53,155 bases of DNA from Clostridiales bacterium Firm_18 (GTDB lineage: Bacteria; Bacillota; Clostridia; Monoglobales; Firm-18): contig LVAX01000082.1 in the NCBI GenBank assembly GCA_001604215.1, positions 1-53,155 on the forward strand, given 5' to 3'. The position numbers and the translations under genes were made by a program. Under the pieces are notes generated by a model that was not told the DNA's origin, made no database searches, and saw only the letters and a program-made list of their open reading frames with translations. How positions within the stretch are numbered: position 1 is the first letter of the stretch; every line of letters starts with the position of its first letter. Of the stretch, positions 50,782-53,155 are shown in pieces.

Positions 50782-52134
50782 TTAAATTCTTATATACTTC
50801 CATTTTCCTTTCCGAACCCTGACATGGTACATAAACGCCCTTAGCACAAAATCCAGGGATAATCCGATAACAACCGCTATGTAACCGTTTCCGGAAAGCC
50901 TTCCGATCAGCCAAACCACGAAAATTCGCATCACCCATAAACCAATAATACTTGTAACGGCAACATACCTCACATCACCGCTTCCTCTTAGTATTGCGGC
51001 CATAATTTGAAAATATGCTATCGGTATAAGTAAAATTCCGAATACACGGGCGAAAAACGTGCCGGATTTCAGCACCTGATGATCCGATGTATAAATCCTT
51101 GTTATAACCGGTGCAAAAATGAAAAGCATCAATCCGAGCAGTACAAATACACCGATCGTCAGAAACCTTGATATACGGACAATTTCATCGGCCTGCTCAA
51201 AATCCCGTTTTCCCAACGCATGGGAAATAAGCACCGTAACGGCAACGCTCAATCCCAAAACAGGGGCGTTGGTAAGCCCGTTTAAGTTTGCCCCTATTTG
51301 GTATCCTCCCTGAAAAGCGGTACCAAATCCAATCAGCATGGCTTGTAAAATAACAAAGCCCCCGTTAAAAATAAGCTGCTCAAGCATTGACGGAAAACCG
51401 ATTTTAAGAATTCTTGCAATAATATCTTTTTCAAGCCTAATTGTTAATTTTCCCGGCAGTATCGGACTTTTTTTGTAAAGTGTAATTAAAATCGAAAAAA
51501 TCATGCCCGCATACCTTGCACAGGAAATGGCAATTCCCGCACCGGCAATTCCCATTGAAGGAATGCCGATTGAAGGCATTCCATGAATTAAAATCAGGCT
51601 TAGCACTAAATTTATAATATTTAAAACCGCTGTTGTGAAAAAAGGCGTTTTGTTATCCCCTGCTCCTCTTACACCGGCATTTATTACGGTTGTAACGGCT
51701 GTTGCGGGCATTCCTATCATGGAATAGAAAAAATAAATATTAATCTTATCTAAAATATCGTTATGGGCATTTCCGAAAAACAGTAAAACCAATTGTTTTT
51801 GGAATGTCATGGTGATTAGCAGTATTGCCGTACTGAGGGTAACGGCAATAATTAAAGTTTGCATAAAGCTTTTTTTTGCCCCTTGCTTATCACCGCTTCC
51901 CCATATACGCGCAATAACAACCGTTCCTCCGGAGGCCAGACCGGTATAAATGCTTTGAAGCCAGTTTACGATTGTATTGGTCATTGCAGCCGCAACAAGT
52001 TCTCCGCTTCCCAAGTGCCCGATAACGGCAATTGATACGATACTGACGGAAAACATTAATAATTGCTCCGCAATGCAAGGCGTGGCGATTTTCAAAATTT
52101 GCTTTACCTTATCGGAATCCGGTGTTTTAAGCAT
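50782..52134 (-). CDS. MATE-family efflux transporter
   Basis: 450-residue multidrug/toxin exporter with about 12 membrane helices in two related halves ([36 protein letters not shown] marks the second). The short N-terminus, the [14 protein letters not shown] segment and the basic C-terminus are normal. It is a Na+- or H+-driven exporter; the substrate is unknown. It lies 30 bases downstream of the aldo/keto reductase and 19 bases before yjbQ. Confidence 0.93.
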   Translation of the reverse strand: MLKTPDSDKVKQILKIATPCIAEQLLMFSVSIVSIAVIGHLGSGELVAAAMTNTIVNWLQSIYTGLASGGTVVIARIWGSGDKQGAKKSFMQTLIIAVTLSTAILLITMTFQKQLVLLFFGNAHNDILDKINIYFFYSMIGMPATAVTTVINAGVRGAGDNKTPFFTTAVLNIINLVLSLILIHGMPSIGIPSMGIAGAGIAISCARYAGMIFSILITLYKKSPILPGKLTIRLEKDIIARILKIGFPSMLEQLIFNGGFVILQAMLIGFGTAFQGGYQIGANLNGLTNAPVLGLSVAVTVLISHALGKRDFEQADEIVRISRFLTIGVFVLLGLMLFIFAPVITRIYTSDHQVLKSGTFFARVFGILLIPIAYFQIMAAILRGSGDVRYVAVTSIIGLWVMRIFVVWLIGRLSGNGYIAVVIGLSLDFVLRAFMYHVRVRKGKWKYIRI

Positions 52135-52164
52135 TTAAACCGTCACTCATTTCATTAACATTGA

Positions 52165-52998
52165 TTAATATCTTAAGTCCATTTCCTCCGGCGTAATCCC
52201 GAAAAACATGTCTTTGTTAAGAGCGTCTATTGCTTTCATATCGTCATCCGATAGATTAAAATCAAATATTTTTGAGTTTTCGATTATCCTTTCTTTATGC
52301 ACCGACTTGGGAATAACTATAACCCCGTTTTGTATGTGCCATCTTAACACTATTTGCGCGGGGGTTTTATTTAACTTTTTTGCAAGCGTTTGCAAAAGGG
52401 GTATATCAAGCTCTCCTTTTAAAATAGTCCGCCAGGCCGTAATTTTTATATTGTTTTCCCCGGCAAATTCAAGCATCTTTTTTTGGGTGTTTAAAGGGTG
52501 CAGCTGAATTTGGTTAACTGCCGGGCAAACGCCTGTGTCCTCCGTTATTGTTTTTATCTGTTCAATATTAAAGTTGCTTACGCCTATAGCCCTTACGTAT
52601 CCTTCGTTTCTAAGATGAACCAAAGCCTTCCAGGTTTGCCTGTAAGTTTTGCTTATGGGCCAATGAATAAGATATAAATCAACGATATCCGTACCTAATC
52701 TTTTGCGGCTTTGTTCAAAAGCCTTCAGGGTACTTTCATATCCCTGGTCATCATTCCATACCTTGGTTGTTATAAAAATTTCTTCACGGGGGACTCCGCT
52801 TTCCTTTATAGCTTTCCCGACACCTTTTTCGTTTTGGTACACCGCCGCGGTGTCAACACTCCGGTATCCTGCTTCAATTGCCCATCTGACGGCATTTTCA
52901 ACTTCTTCTCCCTCTTTTGTCTGCCACACGCCAAGACCAAGCAGGGGCATTTTTATACCGTTATTTAAAGTAACGCTTTCCGTTAGTGCTTTATTCAT
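52165..52998 (-). CDS. Aldo/keto reductase
   Basis: NADPH-dependent carbonyl reductase, 277 residues, of the AKR5-like 'YvgN/DkgA' group. The catalytic tetrad is Asp49, Tyr54 (VYQNE), Lys79 (TTKVW) and His112 (LIHWP). The cofactor part GVSNFN, QIQLHP and VIPKSVHKERI is present. Unusual is AWRTILKGELD at the loop where relatives have AWSPLGRG-type sequence, which could change cofactor or substrate handling. GGAGGG precedes the ATG; a strong promoter and a tandem 14-base repeat lie upstream. Probably detoxifies aldehydes together with the MATE exporter, which is inference from context. Confidence 0.93.
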   Translation of the reverse strand: MNKALTESVTLNNGIKMPLLGLGVWQTKEGEEVENAVRWAIEAGYRSVDTAAVYQNEKGVGKAIKESGVPREEIFITTKVWNDDQGYESTLKAFEQSRKRLGTDIVDLYLIHWPISKTYRQTWKALVHLRNEGYVRAIGVSNFNIEQIKTITEDTGVCPAVNQIQLHPLNTQKKMLEFAGENNIKITAWRTILKGELDIPLLQTLAKKLNKTPAQIVLRWHIQNGVIVIPKSVHKERIIENSKIFDFNLSDDDMKAIDALNKDMFFGITPEEMDLRY

Positions 52999-53034
52999 AA
53001 CTTTCCCTCCGGTATTTGATTTATTATTGCGTTT

Positions 53035-53063
53035 ATTATATTACAAAAACACTAAAAAAACAA
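53035..53063 (-). promoter_or_regulatory. Promoter of aldo/keto reductase operon
   Basis: Minus strand TTGTTT, 17 bases, TATAAT (complements at 53058-53063 and 53035-53040). The -35 element overlaps the tandem direct repeat at 53056-53083. Confidence 0.7.
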
Positions 53064-53083
53064 TAGTACAAAAACAATAGTAC
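53056..53083 (-). promoter_or_regulatory. Tandem 14-base direct repeat at the -35 region
   Basis: AAAAACAATAGTAC occurs twice head to tail (53056-53069 and 53070-53083), overlapping and upstream of the -35 of the aldo/keto reductase promoter. It is a likely operator; the regulator is not identifiable in the window. Confidence 0.6.
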
Positions 53084-53104
53084 GCAGGTGTATAAAAAAT
53101 TAAA

Positions 53105-53155
53105 GCGTTCGGGCGCGTAGCGCTTTCCCGAACGCCTCATCTCGCCCCGCGAGGG
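53105..53155. repeat. Repeat module A plus start of module B at the window edge
   Basis: Bases 53105-53135 are identical to module A at 35885-35915. They are followed by CTCATCTCGCCCCGCGAGGG, which begins like the module B copy at 665 (CTCATCTCGCCGCGCGGG). The element runs off the window. On the minus strand the hairpin is followed by a T-rich stretch and would stop transcription entering the aldo/keto reductase operon from the right. Confidence 0.85.

Overview
The window looks like chromosomal DNA of an anaerobic, spore-forming member of the Clostridia (Firmicutes). Evidence for spore formation is direct: a cwlJ-gerQ pair, sleB, sporulation-type lonB, ytfI/gerW (ytfJ) and a DacF-like D,D-carboxypeptidase. 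Clostridial traits include an ispH-rpsA gene fusion, a HemZ-type radical SAM protein, a biotin-dependent Na+ pump cluster, strong AGGAGG-type ribosome binding sites and very frequent TTG starts. Base composition is moderately low in G+C by eye. No rRNA, tRNA, CRISPR array, prophage or insertion sequence was seen.

Layout. (1) 1-3850: germination/spore block: cwlJ, gerQ, convergent sleB, then divergent lonB. (2) 3858-21974: a very long, tightly packed + strand gene string behind one good promoter: lonA, engB, a fumarylacetoacetase-family enzyme, hisS, aspS, a four-gene Gld-type ABC system (ATPase, permease, GldG-like, DUF4340), recJ, rel, an MBL-fold hydrolase, a short HemZ and a CE7 esterase. 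(3) 22002-30789: ptsH (own promoter and terminator), uvrC, lysA (own promoter), an M50 protease, scpA, scpB, ytfI, gerW, dacF, rluB and a small GNAT-like protein. (4) 30816-35868: a five-gene biotin-dependent carboxyltransferase / Na+ pump cluster. (5) 35885-36122: a tandem palindromic repeat, then rpiR, a BaiN-like flavoprotein, a membrane-anchored unknown, cmk, plsC, ispH-rpsA and murD. (6) 43852-48093: three overlapping M42 peptidase genes and a methionine gamma-lyase-family gene. (7) 48110-53155, minus strand: lexA and a tyrosine recombinase in one transcript, HU, then aldo/keto reductase, MATE exporter and YjbQ, ending in another copy of the repeat.

Most noteworthy: a modular palindromic repeat family in three places, one copy of which supplies the ribosome binding site of rpiR; apparent ATA start codons with a shared ATACTTAAG context in recJ and uvrC, and a probable CTG start in the baiN-like gene; a third M42 paralogue that has lost almost all metal and catalytic residues, translationally coupled to two intact paralogues; the IspH-S1 fusion with a strong internal Shine-Dalgarno and ATG exactly at the S1 boundary plus a 15-residue tandem repeat tail; and a carboxyltransferase cluster that carries both acyl-CoA-type and pyruvate/oxaloacetate-type carboxyltransferases together with the Na+ pump subunit.
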